DNA of 64,000 nt from Methylosinus sp. PW1 (GTDB taxonomy: Bacteria > Pseudomonadota > Alphaproteobacteria > Rhizobiales > Beijerinckiaceae), in contig NZ_JQNK01000002.1 in NCBI RefSeq assembly GCF_000745215.1, positions 372,001 to 436,000 of the forward strand, written 5' to 3'. A program made the position numbers and the translations under genes. The notes under the pieces were generated by a model. The model saw only the letters and a program-made list of their open reading frames with translations. It was not told the origin of the DNA and did not search any database. Of the stretch, positions 8,993 through 16,715 are shown piece by piece. The stretch's first letter is position 1, and each line of letters starts with the position of its first letter.

Positions 8993-9580
8993 TCAAAAAT
9001 AGCGCTCCGGCACGCGCACGAGATCGCCGGGCAGCACGGGAATGGTGGGCGCCAGCGGATATTCCTTGAACCCTTGCTCGCCCACATGCTGGATGAGCAC
9101 GGTCGATCTGCTGGCCCGATAGGTCGAGCCGCCGGCGAGCGCGATCGCGCTCATCACATTGAGTCCGCTCTTGAACGAATATTCGCCGGGCTTGCCGACC
9201 TCGCCCATGATGTAGAAGGGGCGAAAGCTCGCGACATCGACTGTCACCTTGGGATTGCGCAGATACTCGCCGCGGAATTTTTTCGCCAATTCCTGTTCGA
9301 GCTGCGGCTTGCTGAAGCCGGCCGCCTTCACCGTGCCGGCCAGCGGCAACGAAATAAAGCCGGCGGGATCGATCTCATATTCGCCGGAGAGGCGGTCCTC
9401 GCCGAAGACGGTGACGCGGATTTTCTCGCCGGGCTGCAGATTCGGCGCGGTGGTCGCCGCAGTGCGAATCAGCGCCTCGCGCTCTTCCGCCGAGACAGGA
9501 CCGAGGTTGGAGCCGCCGTCGCACCCCATGAGCAGGAGAGAGAGCGAGAGGCAGAGGCCGGCGGAACGGAAAAACGACAT
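8993..9580 (-). CDS. polysaccharide export outer-membrane lipoprotein (Wza-like, Poly_export/SLBB)
   Basis: 195 residues. The N-terminus has a lipoprotein signal ending in LLLMGC, so the Cys near residue 19 should be lipidated. It is followed by a polysaccharide-export domain (GEKIRVTVFGEDRLSGEYEI, then GFISLPLAGTVKAAG) and an SLBB-like region (FYIMGEVGKPGEY). The length is about half that of E. coli Wza, matching the short Poly_export proteins common in alphaproteobacteria. The ATG at 9580 is chosen because it starts the signal sequence; a much longer upstream frame lacks coding character and runs into the divergent TadE-like gene. This is the first gene of the minus-strand polysaccharide cluster. 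Confidence 0.9.
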   Translation of the reverse strand: MSFFRSAGLCLSLSLLLMGCDGGSNLGPVSAEEREALIRTAATTAPNLQPGEKIRVTVFGEDRLSGEYEIDPAGFISLPLAGTVKAAGFSKPQLEQELAKKFRGEYLRNPKVTVDVASFRPFYIMGEVGKPGEYSFKSGLNVMSAIALAGGSTYRASRSTVLIQHVGEQGFKEYPLAPTIPVLPGDLVRVPERYF

Positions 9581-9785
9581 CGATCTCGAATGTCCTCGTC
9601 CTGAGATGGCGCGAAGCCGCAGTAGATAAGTGCCCCGTGCGCGGCGCGTCAATACGACGGCTTCTCGCGCTCGCTCTTCAGGGGCGAGCGCGGAGCGTGT
9701 GGCCAGACACGGGCGTATCAGCGGAGCTCTGGTAACTCTTTGTTTGTCGGCTACGGTCATGCTGCGGCAGGGAGCGAGAATCGGC

Positions 9786-10346
9786 ATGCGCAGCGAGGAC
9801 ATCGACGAAGGAGCGGCGAAGCCGCGCGCCCGTGGCGCGGGGCTGCTCGCCTGTCGTCGGGGCGCCGCGATCGTCGAATTCGCCTTCATCGCGGCTCCGC
9901 TGTTTGCGATTCTGATCGCGATCTGCCAGGTCGGCGTGGTGTTTCTCGCGCAGCAGGAGCTGGAATCCGCCGTCGAGAAATCGGCGCGCATGCTTCTTAC
10001 CGGCGAGGTGCAGAAGGGCGGACTCGACCGGGAGCAATTCAAGACCAAGGTCTGCGGCGGGCTGACGGCGCTCTTTACCTGCACGCAGCTGATCGTCGAT
10101 CTGCAGACGGCGAGCGCTTTCGCCTCTGTCGATACTTCGGCGCCCGTCCTCACCTATGATTCCAGCGGCAATGTCACCAATAGCTGGAAATTCCAGACCG
10201 GCGGCGTCGGCAGCGTTCTCGTGCTGCGCGTGATCTATCAATTTCCTGTCGTCGGCGGACCGCTCGGATTCAATCTCGCCAATCTGCCGAATGGCAGGCG
10301 TCTATTGATGGCGACCGCCGTATTCCAGGTCGAGCCCTATTCGTAA
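9786..10346 (+). CDS. TadE-family pilus assembly / pseudopilin-like protein
   Basis: 186 residues. After a short Arg-rich cytoplasmic part comes the TadE signature: CRRGAAIVEFAFIAAP followed by a hydrophobic helix (about residues 33-55), as in Tad/Flp pilus minor pseudopilins. The remainder is a periplasmic domain with three cysteines in two clusters (VCGG, FTCT). The ATG at 9786 has a GGGAGCGAG ribosome-binding site. Two more Tad-like genes follow directly, so the three form an operon. The prepilin peptidase, ATPase and secretin genes of a full Tad system are not in this window. Confidence 0.82.
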   Translation: MRSEDIDEGAAKPRARGAGLLACRRGAAIVEFAFIAAPLFAILIAICQVGVVFLAQQELESAVEKSARMLLTGEVQKGGLDREQFKTKVCGGLTALFTCTQLIVDLQTASAFASVDTSAPVLTYDSSGNVTNSWKFQTGGVGSVLVLRVIYQFPVVGGPLGFNLANLPNGRRLLMATAVFQVEPYS

Positions 10347-10363
10347 GCATTGGAGCAGGCCCA

Positions 10364-10930
10364 TTGCGAATGCGCTGTCTCAGTCGCTTGACGTCGAACG
10401 CCGGCCGGCGCGCCGGCGCGCTTCGGCGCGATGAGCGCGGCATGATCGCGGTCGAATTCGCATTGATGATTCCGATCGCCGTGCTGATCCTCGTCAGCGA
10501 GTTCACGCTCGGCGAGGCGATCACCATCAGCCGCAAGGTGGCGATCACCGGCCGCGCGTTGACGGATCTCGTCGCGCGGCGCGCGAGCGTGTCCACCGCC
10601 GATCTCACGACGATATTGAACGCGTCCACGCAAATCATCGCGCCTTTCTCGACCGTCAATCTGACGATCATACTTGCCGAGCTCACGACCGATGGGTCTG
10701 GCAATACGACGATCACGTGGAACGAGCCGCTCAACACGACGAAACTCGTCGATGGCTCGCCCTTCGTGCTTCCGACCGGCATGGCGCAGATGAACACGTC
10801 GCTGATCTACGCCTATGTGCGCTATAATTACACGCCGCCCTTCGGCGCCAAAATGATCCCCGCAGTGCCGATCCGCTACACATTCTACATCAACCCCCGC
10901 ATCACCTCATCCGTGCCCCGGGTGAATTGA
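10364..10930 (+). CDS. TadE/TadF-like pilus assembly protein
   Basis: 188 residues. It starts with a basic segment and then ERGMIAVEFALMIPIAVLIL, the conserved Glu-containing pseudopilin helix of TadE/TadF proteins. A periplasmic domain of about 130 residues rich in Thr, Ile and Asn follows. It lies 17 bp downstream of the first TadE-like gene, and its stop overlaps the TTG start of the vWA protein gene. It probably acts with both neighbours at the inner membrane. Confidence 0.8.
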   Translation: MRMRCLSRLTSNAGRRAGALRRDERGMIAVEFALMIPIAVLILVSEFTLGEAITISRKVAITGRALTDLVARRASVSTADLTTILNASTQIIAPFSTVNLTIILAELTTDGSGNTTITWNEPLNTTKLVDGSPFVLPTGMAQMNTSLIYAYVRYNYTPPFGAKMIPAVPIRYTFYINPRITSSVPRVN

Positions 10931-12387
10931 ACGAAATGGCCGCGCGACGCATGATGATGTTTCGGACTCTCGGCAAATTCTTCGCTCATCGAGGAGGCAA
11001 TGTCGCGATCATATTCGCGCTGACGGCGATTCCTCTGATGATCGCCGCCGGCGGCGCCATCGATTATGCGAACGCCGGGCGCATCAAGACGCAGCTCTAC
11101 GCCGCCGCCGACGCCGCCGCGCTCGCGGCGACGACGCCGCCGATGATGCTGAAGTCTTGGACCGTCGCCAAGGGGGCGGCGAGGACGATGTTCGCCGCTC
11201 AGATGACGCAGATCACGCGAGTGACCTATGACGCCGCCAGTCTCGAGGTCGACGGCGGCGACGATCCTGCGCCCGGCTCCATGACACGCAGCGTGTCGGT
11301 CACCTATACGACGAAGGTGCAGAATTCCTTCGGCGCCTTCTACGGCTTGCGGACATCGAACATAACGGTGACCGCCTCGGCGAGCGCGACGACGGCCCGC
11401 AATATCGATTTTTATCTGCTGCTCGACAATTCGCCGTCTATGGAGCTGCCCGCCACGCAGGCGGGCGTGACGGCGATGAACGCCTTCGGATGCGCCTTCG
11501 CCTGCCATGAAAAAAATGTCAGCGACAATGAATATTCGACGCATTATCCGGGCTGGGGAACGATCGACAGCTATTCCTACGCCGAGAACAACGGAATAAA
11601 GCTGCGCATCGACAATGTTCGGGACGCGGCGATGAGCCTCGCCACGACCGCGCAATCGACGATGGCCTCCAATGGCGCGACCTATCGCCTCGCGGCCTAT
11701 AGCTTCAATTACGGCGTGACGATGATGCAGAATCTCATCCCGACGACGAGCGGCAATGTGAGCCACATCCAGTCCAATATCGGGACGATGACGCCGCCGC
11801 TGATGGATTCGAACAATGTGCTCGCGGCCAATATGTCGTACACCTATCCGACCAGCAGCTCGACCTACGACACGGTCACGACGGGCGGCGCGTTGAACAC
11901 CAATGATGCGATGACCGATCTCAATCAGGCGCTCACCAGATTGAACGCGACCATGCCTGCGCCCGGCAATGGCGCCCGCGTCGCCGGCGACAAGCCGCAG
12001 GAAGTGCTGATGCTGGTGACGGACGGCGTCATCGATGCGAGCTATTATTCCAGCGGAACCTGCACGACGTCGCTGAATTGGAACTATTCGAACGCCTATG
12101 GCTCGTTTTATCGTTGCCTGCAGCCCGTGGATACATCCTTCTGCACGACGATCAAGAACCGCGGAATTCGGATCGCGGTTCTCTACACGACCTATTATCC
12201 CGTGCCGAGCAATGGCTTCTATCAGGGGACCGTCGCCACCTTCGCATCGCAGATCGCCGACAATATGAAGAGCTGCGCTTCTTCCCCCGACCTCTTCTTC
12301 GAGGTCAACACGGGCGGCGACATCAGCTCGGCGCTGTCGACCCTGTTCTTGAACGCCGTTTCCTCCGCTTCTCATCTTACTAAGTAA
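10927..12387 (+). CDS. TadG-like protein with a von Willebrand factor A domain
   Basis: About 486 residues. The N-terminal helix GGNVAIIFALTAIPLMIAAGGAIDYANAGR followed by LYAAADAAALAA is the classic TadG/Flp-Tad N-terminus. From about residue 155 a vWA domain begins with LLLDNSPSME, a MIDAS-type DxSxS motif that binds a divalent metal. Several Cys residues later in the protein suggest disulfides outside the cytoplasm. The start could be the TTG at 10927, which overlaps the upstream stop, or the ATG three codons later at 10936; neither has a strong ribosome-binding site. It is the last of the three Tad-like genes. Confidence 0.82.
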   Translation: MNEMAARRMMMFRTLGKFFAHRGGNVAIIFALTAIPLMIAAGGAIDYANAGRIKTQLYAAADAAALAATTPPMMLKSWTVAKGAARTMFAAQMTQITRVTYDAASLEVDGGDDPAPGSMTRSVSVTYTTKVQNSFGAFYGLRTSNITVTASASATTARNIDFYLLLDNSPSMELPATQAGVTAMNAFGCAFACHEKNVSDNEYSTHYPGWGTIDSYSYAENNGIKLRIDNVRDAAMSLATTAQSTMASNGATYRLAAYSFNYGVTMMQNLIPTTSGNVSHIQSNIGTMTPPLMDSNNVLAANMSYTYPTSSSTYDTVTTGGALNTNDAMTDLNQALTRLNATMPAPGNGARVAGDKPQEVLMLVTDGVIDASYYSSGTCTTSLNWNYSNAYGSFYRCLQPVDTSFCTTIKNRGIRIAVLYTTYYPVPSNGFYQGTVATFASQIADNMKSCASSPDLFFEVNTGGDISSALSTLFLNAVSSASHLTK

Positions 12388-12459
12388 CGGCCGCGCTCGC
12401 GTTGATTTCCCGCGTCGCGGCCTTTACGCTTCGGCGCGGAGAATGTGCGAAGGACGAGA

Positions 12460-13851
12460 ATGCGGGCGCTTCGGATCATTATCGGCCTCGGCGCGACATG
12501 CGCCGCGCTGGTCTTCGCGGAGGCCGCTGCAGCGCGCGGCGGCGATCATCACGATCCGACGCCGCAGAGCGACAATCCGCCGACCGTCGCAGCGAGCCTT
12601 CCCGACACTCTGGCGCAGCCCGCGGCGGCGCGCGATGCGCTCGCGGCGCGCGGCTTCGAGTTCGGCCTCAAATATATCGGCGAGACTTTCTCGGATGTCT
12701 CTGGCGGCTTGCGGCGCGGAACGATCTATGACGGCAAGCTGCGCGTTTCCTTGGACGCCGATCTCGACAAGGCTTTCGGCTTTTCGGGCCTCGTCTTCCA
12801 CGCCAACGCCTCGCAGCTGCATGGACGGGGCATAGATCAATTCTACACGGGCGCGCTGATGCCGGTCAGCAATATAGAGGCGACTCCGACGACCCGTCTC
12901 TTCGAGGCCTGGCTCGAGCAGAGCGTCGCCGAGGGCGCCTCCATTCGCCTCGGCCAGATGGGCGCGGATCAGGAATTCATGACGCGCGCATCGGCGAAGA
13001 TTTTCGTCAACAACAGCTTCGGCTGGCCGGCGCTGGCCATCGCCGATCTGCCCGCCGGCGGAGCCGCATTTCCGCTGTCCAGTCTCGGCGCGCGCGCGAA
13101 ATGGGAGACGGAGCGCTTCGCTCTTCTCGCCGCGGTCTTCGACGGCGATCCCGCCGGGCCGCAAGGCGCTTTCGAGTCTCCCGATCCGCAGCGACGCAAT
13201 GCCGACGGCTTGCGCTTTCGTCTGAAGGACGCGCCTTTCGTCATCGGCGAGGGGCAATGGAAATATGCGGTGGACGATCTGCCGGGCGTCGCCAAGATCG
13301 GCGGCTGGCGGCATTTCGGCGCATTCGCCGATGAGCGATTCGGCGCCGACGGACTTTCGCTCGCCGATCCCGCGAGCGTCGGCGTTCCATTGCGCCGTCG
13401 CGGAAATTTTGGCCTCTATGCGCTGGTCGATCAGCAGATCTTCAAATCAGAGGCGGGCGGCGCCGGCGCTTTCGCGCGCGCCGAAGCCGCGCCCAATGAT
13501 CGCAATCTGGTGAATTTCTACGCCGACGCCGGCGTCTCCTTCCGCGGCGCGCCGGCGCGGCCGGATGATCTCTTCGGCGTCGCCGTCGGCTATGCGCGCG
13601 TTTCCAATGGCGCGCGTGGGCTCGATCGCGATACGGCCGCTTTCGGCAATCAATTCGCGCCCATTCGCTCCGGTGAGGCGCTGGTCGAGGCGACCTATAT
13701 AGCGAGCCTCGTTCCCGGTTGGACGCTGCAGCCGGATCTGCAATATATCCGCCGCCCCGGCGGCAATATCGCAGACCCGCGCGACCCGAATGGAGTCAGG
13801 AGCCTGCGCAGCGCCTTGGTCGTCGGTCTGCGCACGCTCATTCGCTATTGA
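12460..13851 (+). CDS. carbohydrate-selective porin, OprB family
   Basis: 463 residues with a signal peptide (MRALRIIIGLGATCAALVFAEAAAARG). The mature sequence has hallmarks of OprB porins: GFEFGLKYIGETFSDVSGG near the start, RLFEAWLEQ, IRLGQMGADQEFM, and many short amphipathic beta strands. The final residues, LRTLIRY, end in an aromatic, as expected for a barrel. OprB proteins let sugars through the outer membrane; the actual substrate here is unknown. The ATG at 12460 has AAGGA about 7 nt upstream and is preferred over a GTG five codons earlier. It converges with csp1, 4 bp away. Confidence 0.82.
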   Translation: MRALRIIIGLGATCAALVFAEAAAARGGDHHDPTPQSDNPPTVAASLPDTLAQPAAARDALAARGFEFGLKYIGETFSDVSGGLRRGTIYDGKLRVSLDADLDKAFGFSGLVFHANASQLHGRGIDQFYTGALMPVSNIEATPTTRLFEAWLEQSVAEGASIRLGQMGADQEFMTRASAKIFVNNSFGWPALAIADLPAGGAAFPLSSLGARAKWETERFALLAAVFDGDPAGPQGAFESPDPQRRNADGLRFRLKDAPFVIGEGQWKYAVDDLPGVAKIGGWRHFGAFADERFGADGLSLADPASVGVPLRRRGNFGLYALVDQQIFKSEAGGAGAFARAEAAPNDRNLVNFYADAGVSFRGAPARPDDLFGVAVGYARVSNGARGLDRDTAAFGNQFAPIRSGEALVEATYIASLVPGWTLQPDLQYIRRPGGNIADPRDPNGVRSLRSALVVGLRTLIRY

Positions 13852-13855
13852 GACT

Positions 13856-14302
13856 TCAGACGGAGACCTTGCGGCATTCGTCCGCGCAGGCCTTGCAGGA
13901 GTCGCCGCAGGCCGTGCATTCCGAATATTGCGGGAAGCGGTCGCATTCCTTCTTGCAGGCCATGCATATGTCGCCCACCGCCTTCGCCAGCGTCGGCGTG
14001 AAGGTCGAGTTCACCGCCGCCAGCGACTCGAGCGCGGCGCAGGCGGAGACGAGATCGAAGGCGGCCTTGGTGCAGCCGGCCATGCTGGCGTCGTTCATCG
14101 ACAGCATGCCGAAGCAATGGCGCAAGCATTCATTTCCGGTGGAGACGCATTCGGCGCTGGTCTTCATCAGCGCCTGAAATTTCGGCCCATGCATCATGTG
14201 CCCGGCATGCGGATCGGCGGTCTGATCCTCGGCCAGCGCGCGCGTGGCGGAGAGGGCGGCGGCCGCGCCGACGGCGGCGGCGACGAATTCACGACGTTCC
14301 AT
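13856..14302 (-). CDS. csp1: Csp1-like exported copper storage protein (four-helix bundle)
   Basis: 148 residues. The N-terminus MERREFVAAAVGAAAAL is a twin-arginine (Tat) signal, cleaved near residues 24-25 (ALA-ED). The mature part begins with a His/Met-rich stretch (DPHAGHMMHG). It holds 13 cysteines (about residues 52, 59, 63, 77, 88, 113, 116, 120, 129, 132, 136, 139, 143), mostly at helical spacing. This count and layout match Csp1 of Methylosinus trichosporium, where Cys lining a four-helix bundle bind many Cu(I) ions and the tetramer stores copper for particulate methane monooxygenase. The ATG at 14302 has AAAGGATGG upstream. A TATAAT box lies about 70 nt upstream. Copper regulation is plausible, but no operator was identified. 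Confidence 0.92.
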   Translation of the reverse strand: MERREFVAAAVGAAAALSATRALAEDQTADPHAGHMMHGPKFQALMKTSAECVSTGNECLRHCFGMLSMNDASMAGCTKAAFDLVSACAALESLAAVNSTFTPTLAKAVGDICMACKKECDRFPQYSECTACGDSCKACADECRKVSV

Positions 14303-14369
14303 GGGGAGCCATCCTTTCGCTTTGGTCGGGAAATGTCCCTGGGCGAGAAAGTTCTGCTCTAACTGGCGC

Positions 14370-14375
14370 ATTATA
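14370..14375 (-). promoter_or_regulatory. -10-like TATAAT box upstream of csp1
   Basis: A perfect TATAAT on the minus strand, 67 nt upstream of the csp1 ATG. No good TTGACA-like -35 is found 16-18 bp further up, so the promoter may need an activator. Seen: the hexamer. Inferred: that it drives csp1. Confidence 0.4.
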
Positions 14376-14486
14376 CATAAGCTTCAATCCTTTTCTCGCG
14401 GGCTGGACCACCGTTTCATTGCGCGCGCGTTCGTCGAACGCCATTTCTGGCGACAGAGGGCGGGAACGATAAAAGGGGAGGAGGAG

Positions 14487-14717
14487 ATGGAGCCGAATAT
14501 CATGCTCACGCTGGCGCGCAGCGACGCCGAAGCGCTGGTCGGCAGCCTGCGCCGACGCTTCGAGCGGCTCTGCGACATTCGCAAGGAGATTTGCGAGCCC
14601 GAGGAGTTCGATGAGCTGGAGCGCGAGGAGCGCGCCTATTTCGACGCTGAGAATGCGCTGGTCGAGCGCATCATCGGCGAGCTGACGCGCGCGCTCGAAT
14701 CGGAGCCGCGCGCCTGA
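14487..14717 (+). CDS. small hypothetical protein divergent from csp1
   Basis: 76 residues, starting MEPNIMLTLARSDAEALVGS. The protein is highly charged and probably all helical, with a glutamate/arginine-rich central part (EEFDELEREERAYFD). No signal peptide or membrane segment is seen. The start at 14487 is supported by a strong GGGGAGGAGG ribosome-binding site just upstream. The gene is divergent from csp1 across a 184-bp region. I do not recognise the family; a link to copper is suggested only by position. Confidence 0.65.
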   Translation: MEPNIMLTLARSDAEALVGSLRRRFERLCDIRKEICEPEEFDELEREERAYFDAENALVERIIGELTRALESEPRA

Positions 14718-14732
14718 ATTGCCAGCTCGGGC

Positions 14733-15041
14733 TCAGACGTCGCGGGGCGAAGGCGCCGCCGTGTCCCAGGCCAGTGGACGCGGCGCGCGCCGGCGCGTCT
14801 CCGGCCAGCGCGCCAGCAGCATGCTCAGCACGACCAGAAGATCGGCGGCGGCGCGCGATTGGCCGAGATCGACGAAGCCGCGAATATCCGCGATGAGAAT
14901 ATCGCGCACGGCGGCGGCTCCGCGATGGCTGTTGAGGAGATAGCTGGCCAGCGTCCGCTCATGCGCCTTCGAAGGGGCGACTCGGGCGAGCGGCAATGGA
15001 TCGAGGCCGCTCGGCGCCAGCATTTCGGCAATCTGCATCAT
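14733..15041 (-). CDS. small hypothetical protein
   Basis: 102 residues, starting MMQIAEMLAPSGLDPLPLARV. It is Ala/Leu/Arg-rich with a mostly helical pattern; no transmembrane segment, Cys pair or known motif is visible. GGAG lies about 8 nt upstream of the ATG at 15041. It converges with the 14487 gene and lies downstream of another small minus-strand gene. Function unknown; it may be restricted to close relatives. Confidence 0.5.
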   Translation of the reverse strand: MMQIAEMLAPSGLDPLPLARVAPSKAHERTLASYLLNSHRGAAAVRDILIADIRGFVDLGQSRAAADLLVVLSMLLARWPETRRRAPRPLAWDTAAPSPRDV

Positions 15042-15122
15042 CGGTCGGCTCCACGACTCGTTTCTGCCGCAGAGCGCTAAACCGACGACGATGACCTTTT
15101 GTGACAGTTCCTATCGTGGAAT

Positions 15123-15335
15123 CTACCTATTCGGCGCAGCCTCGGCGCGGTCCTTTTCGCCCAGCAGACGCTCGGCGGTCTCGGCGACGCGCAGCCAAAC
15201 GCCATGGCCGTCGCTGTCGCCGGCCGTTTGCAGATCGGCGGCGCGCGCGCGCGCATTGGTTGGCGCGTCCCGCCGCAGCCGGCGGGTGAGCGCCCGCGCA
15301 TGTATCTCGACGGCCTGTTCCAGAGAAATTTCCAT
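15123..15335 (-). CDS. small hypothetical protein
   Basis: 70 residues, starting MEISLEQAVEIHARALTRRL. It is soluble, Ala/Arg-rich and likely helical, with no recognised domain. The start is supported by GAGAGGAGT about 9 nt upstream of the ATG at 15335. It lies 81 bp upstream of the next small minus-strand gene and about 100 bp downstream of aroG on the same strand. Function unknown. Confidence 0.55.
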   Translation of the reverse strand: MEISLEQAVEIHARALTRRLRRDAPTNARARAADLQTAGDSDGHGVWLRVAETAERLLGEKDRAEAAPNR

Positions 15336-15441
15336 GACGTCGACTCCTCTCGCAGGCGGGCCGAGCCCCGCTCCCGCCGTCGCGCCCTAATTGTGTCGCA
15401 TATGGGGCGGTCCCAGGGCGCTGCGGCGGATCGTCGCGGGG

Positions 15442-16530
15442 TCAGGCGCTCGCGGCGAGCCCCGTGGACGCTCCGCCTGAGGCGCGCCGCTGCTCCACGG
15501 CGGCGGCGAGCCGGCGCAGCGCGGCGAGCGAGGTCGCCCAGTCGATGCAGCCGTCGGTGACGCTCTGGCCATAGACGAGCGGCTTGCCGGCGACGATATC
15601 CTGCCGTCCGGCGACGAGATGGCTCTCGATCATCAGGCCGATGATGCGCCGCTCGCCGGCCTCGATCTGCCGCGCCACATCCTCGACGACGGCGGGCTGA
15701 TTCTCGGGCTTCTTGCTGCTGTTGGCATGCGAGGCGTCGATCATCAGATAGGGGGAGACGCGGGATTTCTCCGCCTCCTTGGCGGCGGCGTCGACGCTGG
15801 CGGCGTCGTAATTGGGCGTCTTTCCGCCGCGCAGAATTATGTGGCAGTCCTCATTGCCGCTGGTCGAGGCGATAGCGGAGCGGCCGTCCTTGGTGACGGC
15901 GAGGAAATGATGCGGCTGCGAGGCGGAGAGCACGGCGTCGAGCGCGATGCGCACATTGCCGTCGGTGCCGTTCTTGAAGCCGACCGGGCAGGAGAGGCCG
16001 GAGGCGAGCTCGCGATGCACCTGGCTCTCCGTGGTGCGCGCGCCGATCGCGCCCCAGCCGACGAGATCGGCGATATATTGCGGCGTCGTCATGTCGAGGA
16101 ACTCGCAGCCGGCGGGCAGGCCGAGCTCATTGACGTCGAGCAGCAGCCGCCGCGCGAGGCGCAGGCCTGCCTCTATGTCGAAGCTGCCGTCGAGACGCGG
16201 GTCGTTGATGAGGCCCTTCCAGCCCACCGTGGTGCGCGGCTTCTCGAAATAGACGCGCATGATGATCTCGAGGCGGTCGCCGAGCTCGCGCTTGGCCTCG
16301 GCGAGCAGGCGGGCGTATTCCAGCGCGGCGTCGGGGTCATGGACCGAGCAGGGGCCGATGACGACGGCGAGGCGATCGTCGCGTCCGCGCAAAATCTCGC
16401 GCAGGGCGGCGCGCGCGCCGAGCACGACGGCGCTCGCCTTATCGCTGCGCGGAAGCTCGCGCATGATCTCGGCGGGCGGGCTCAATTCGGTGATCTTGAC
16501 GATGCGAAGGTCGTCGGTCTCTGTCGGCAC
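15442..16530 (-). CDS. aroG: 3-deoxy-7-phosphoheptulonate (DAHP) synthase, class I
   Basis: 362 residues, the usual length for the class I (AroF/AroG/AroH) family. The enzyme joins phosphoenolpyruvate and erythrose 4-phosphate, the first step of the shikimate pathway to Phe, Tyr and Trp. Recognisable segments are VVIGPCSVHDPDAAL, MRVYFEKPRTTVGWKGL, GARTTESQVHRE, PVGFKNGTDG, the metal/substrate part LMIDASHANSSKKPE, and GLMIESHL. It is cytoplasmic. The gene is preceded by an aromatic-rich leader peptide, a perfect terminator hairpin and a promoter, so expression is probably attenuated according to aromatic amino-acid supply, perhaps on top of allosteric feedback. Which amino acid inhibits the enzyme cannot be read from sequence. 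Confidence 0.95.
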   Translation of the reverse strand: MPTETDDLRIVKITELSPPAEIMRELPRSDKASAVVLGARAALREILRGRDDRLAVVIGPCSVHDPDAALEYARLLAEAKRELGDRLEIIMRVYFEKPRTTVGWKGLINDPRLDGSFDIEAGLRLARRLLLDVNELGLPAGCEFLDMTTPQYIADLVGWGAIGARTTESQVHRELASGLSCPVGFKNGTDGNVRIALDAVLSASQPHHFLAVTKDGRSAIASTSGNEDCHIILRGGKTPNYDAASVDAAAKEAEKSRVSPYLMIDASHANSSKKPENQPAVVEDVARQIEAGERRIIGLMIESHLVAGRQDIVAGKPLVYGQSVTDGCIDWATSLAALRRLAAAVEQRRASGGASTGLAASA

Positions 16531-16573
16531 GGCGGGTTCCTTTTTTATTTTGCGTCGCGCCGCGGAACAAAAA

Positions 16574-16596
16574 AGCCGCCAGCGGGACTGGCGGCT
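16574..16596 (-). terminator. Rho-independent terminator in the aroG leader (attenuator)
   Basis: On the minus strand a perfect 9-bp stem (AGCCGCCAG / CTGGCGGCT) with a 5-nt loop is followed by six U residues (16569-16574). It lies between the end of the leader peptide frame (16627) and the aroG start (16530). It would therefore end transcription before aroG unless an alternative fold forms. GGCGGC at 16649-16654, inside the leader frame, can pair with GCCGCC of the 5' stem arm and could act as antiterminator. Confidence 0.85.
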
Positions 16597-16626
16597 CTCG
16601 GGGTTTTCAGGCTTCGCGTCTTTTGC

Positions 16627-16707
16627 TCACACGCGCTCGCCTCCCGTCGCCGCCGGCGCAGGATAGCTAAAATACCAGTAGTAGCGCGCAGAGCGGACGA
16701 GGGTCAT
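16627..16707 (-). CDS. aromatic-rich leader peptide of aroG
   Basis: A 26-residue frame starting at the ATG at 16707 and ending in TGA at 16627-16629. It contains RYYWYFSYP at residues 8-16: six aromatic residues (four Tyr, one Trp, one Phe) within seven codons. This matches leader peptides of ribosome-mediated attenuators, where stalling at scarce aminoacyl-tRNA prevents terminator formation. CGCGCT just before the aromatic run can pair with AGCGCG near the stop codon, giving a possible 1:2 hairpin. No Shine-Dalgarno is visible, and the promoter spacing suggests a leaderless message. It is too short to have a separate enzymatic role. Confidence 0.85.
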   Translation of the reverse strand: MTLVRSARYYWYFSYPAPAATGGERV

Positions 16708-16715
16708 GGCGGCAG

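Noticed and set aside
14244..14486. In-frame extension of the small gene at 14487
   Set aside because: The translation is unlike the rest, overlaps csp1, and lacks a ribosome-binding site, whereas 14487 has a strong one.
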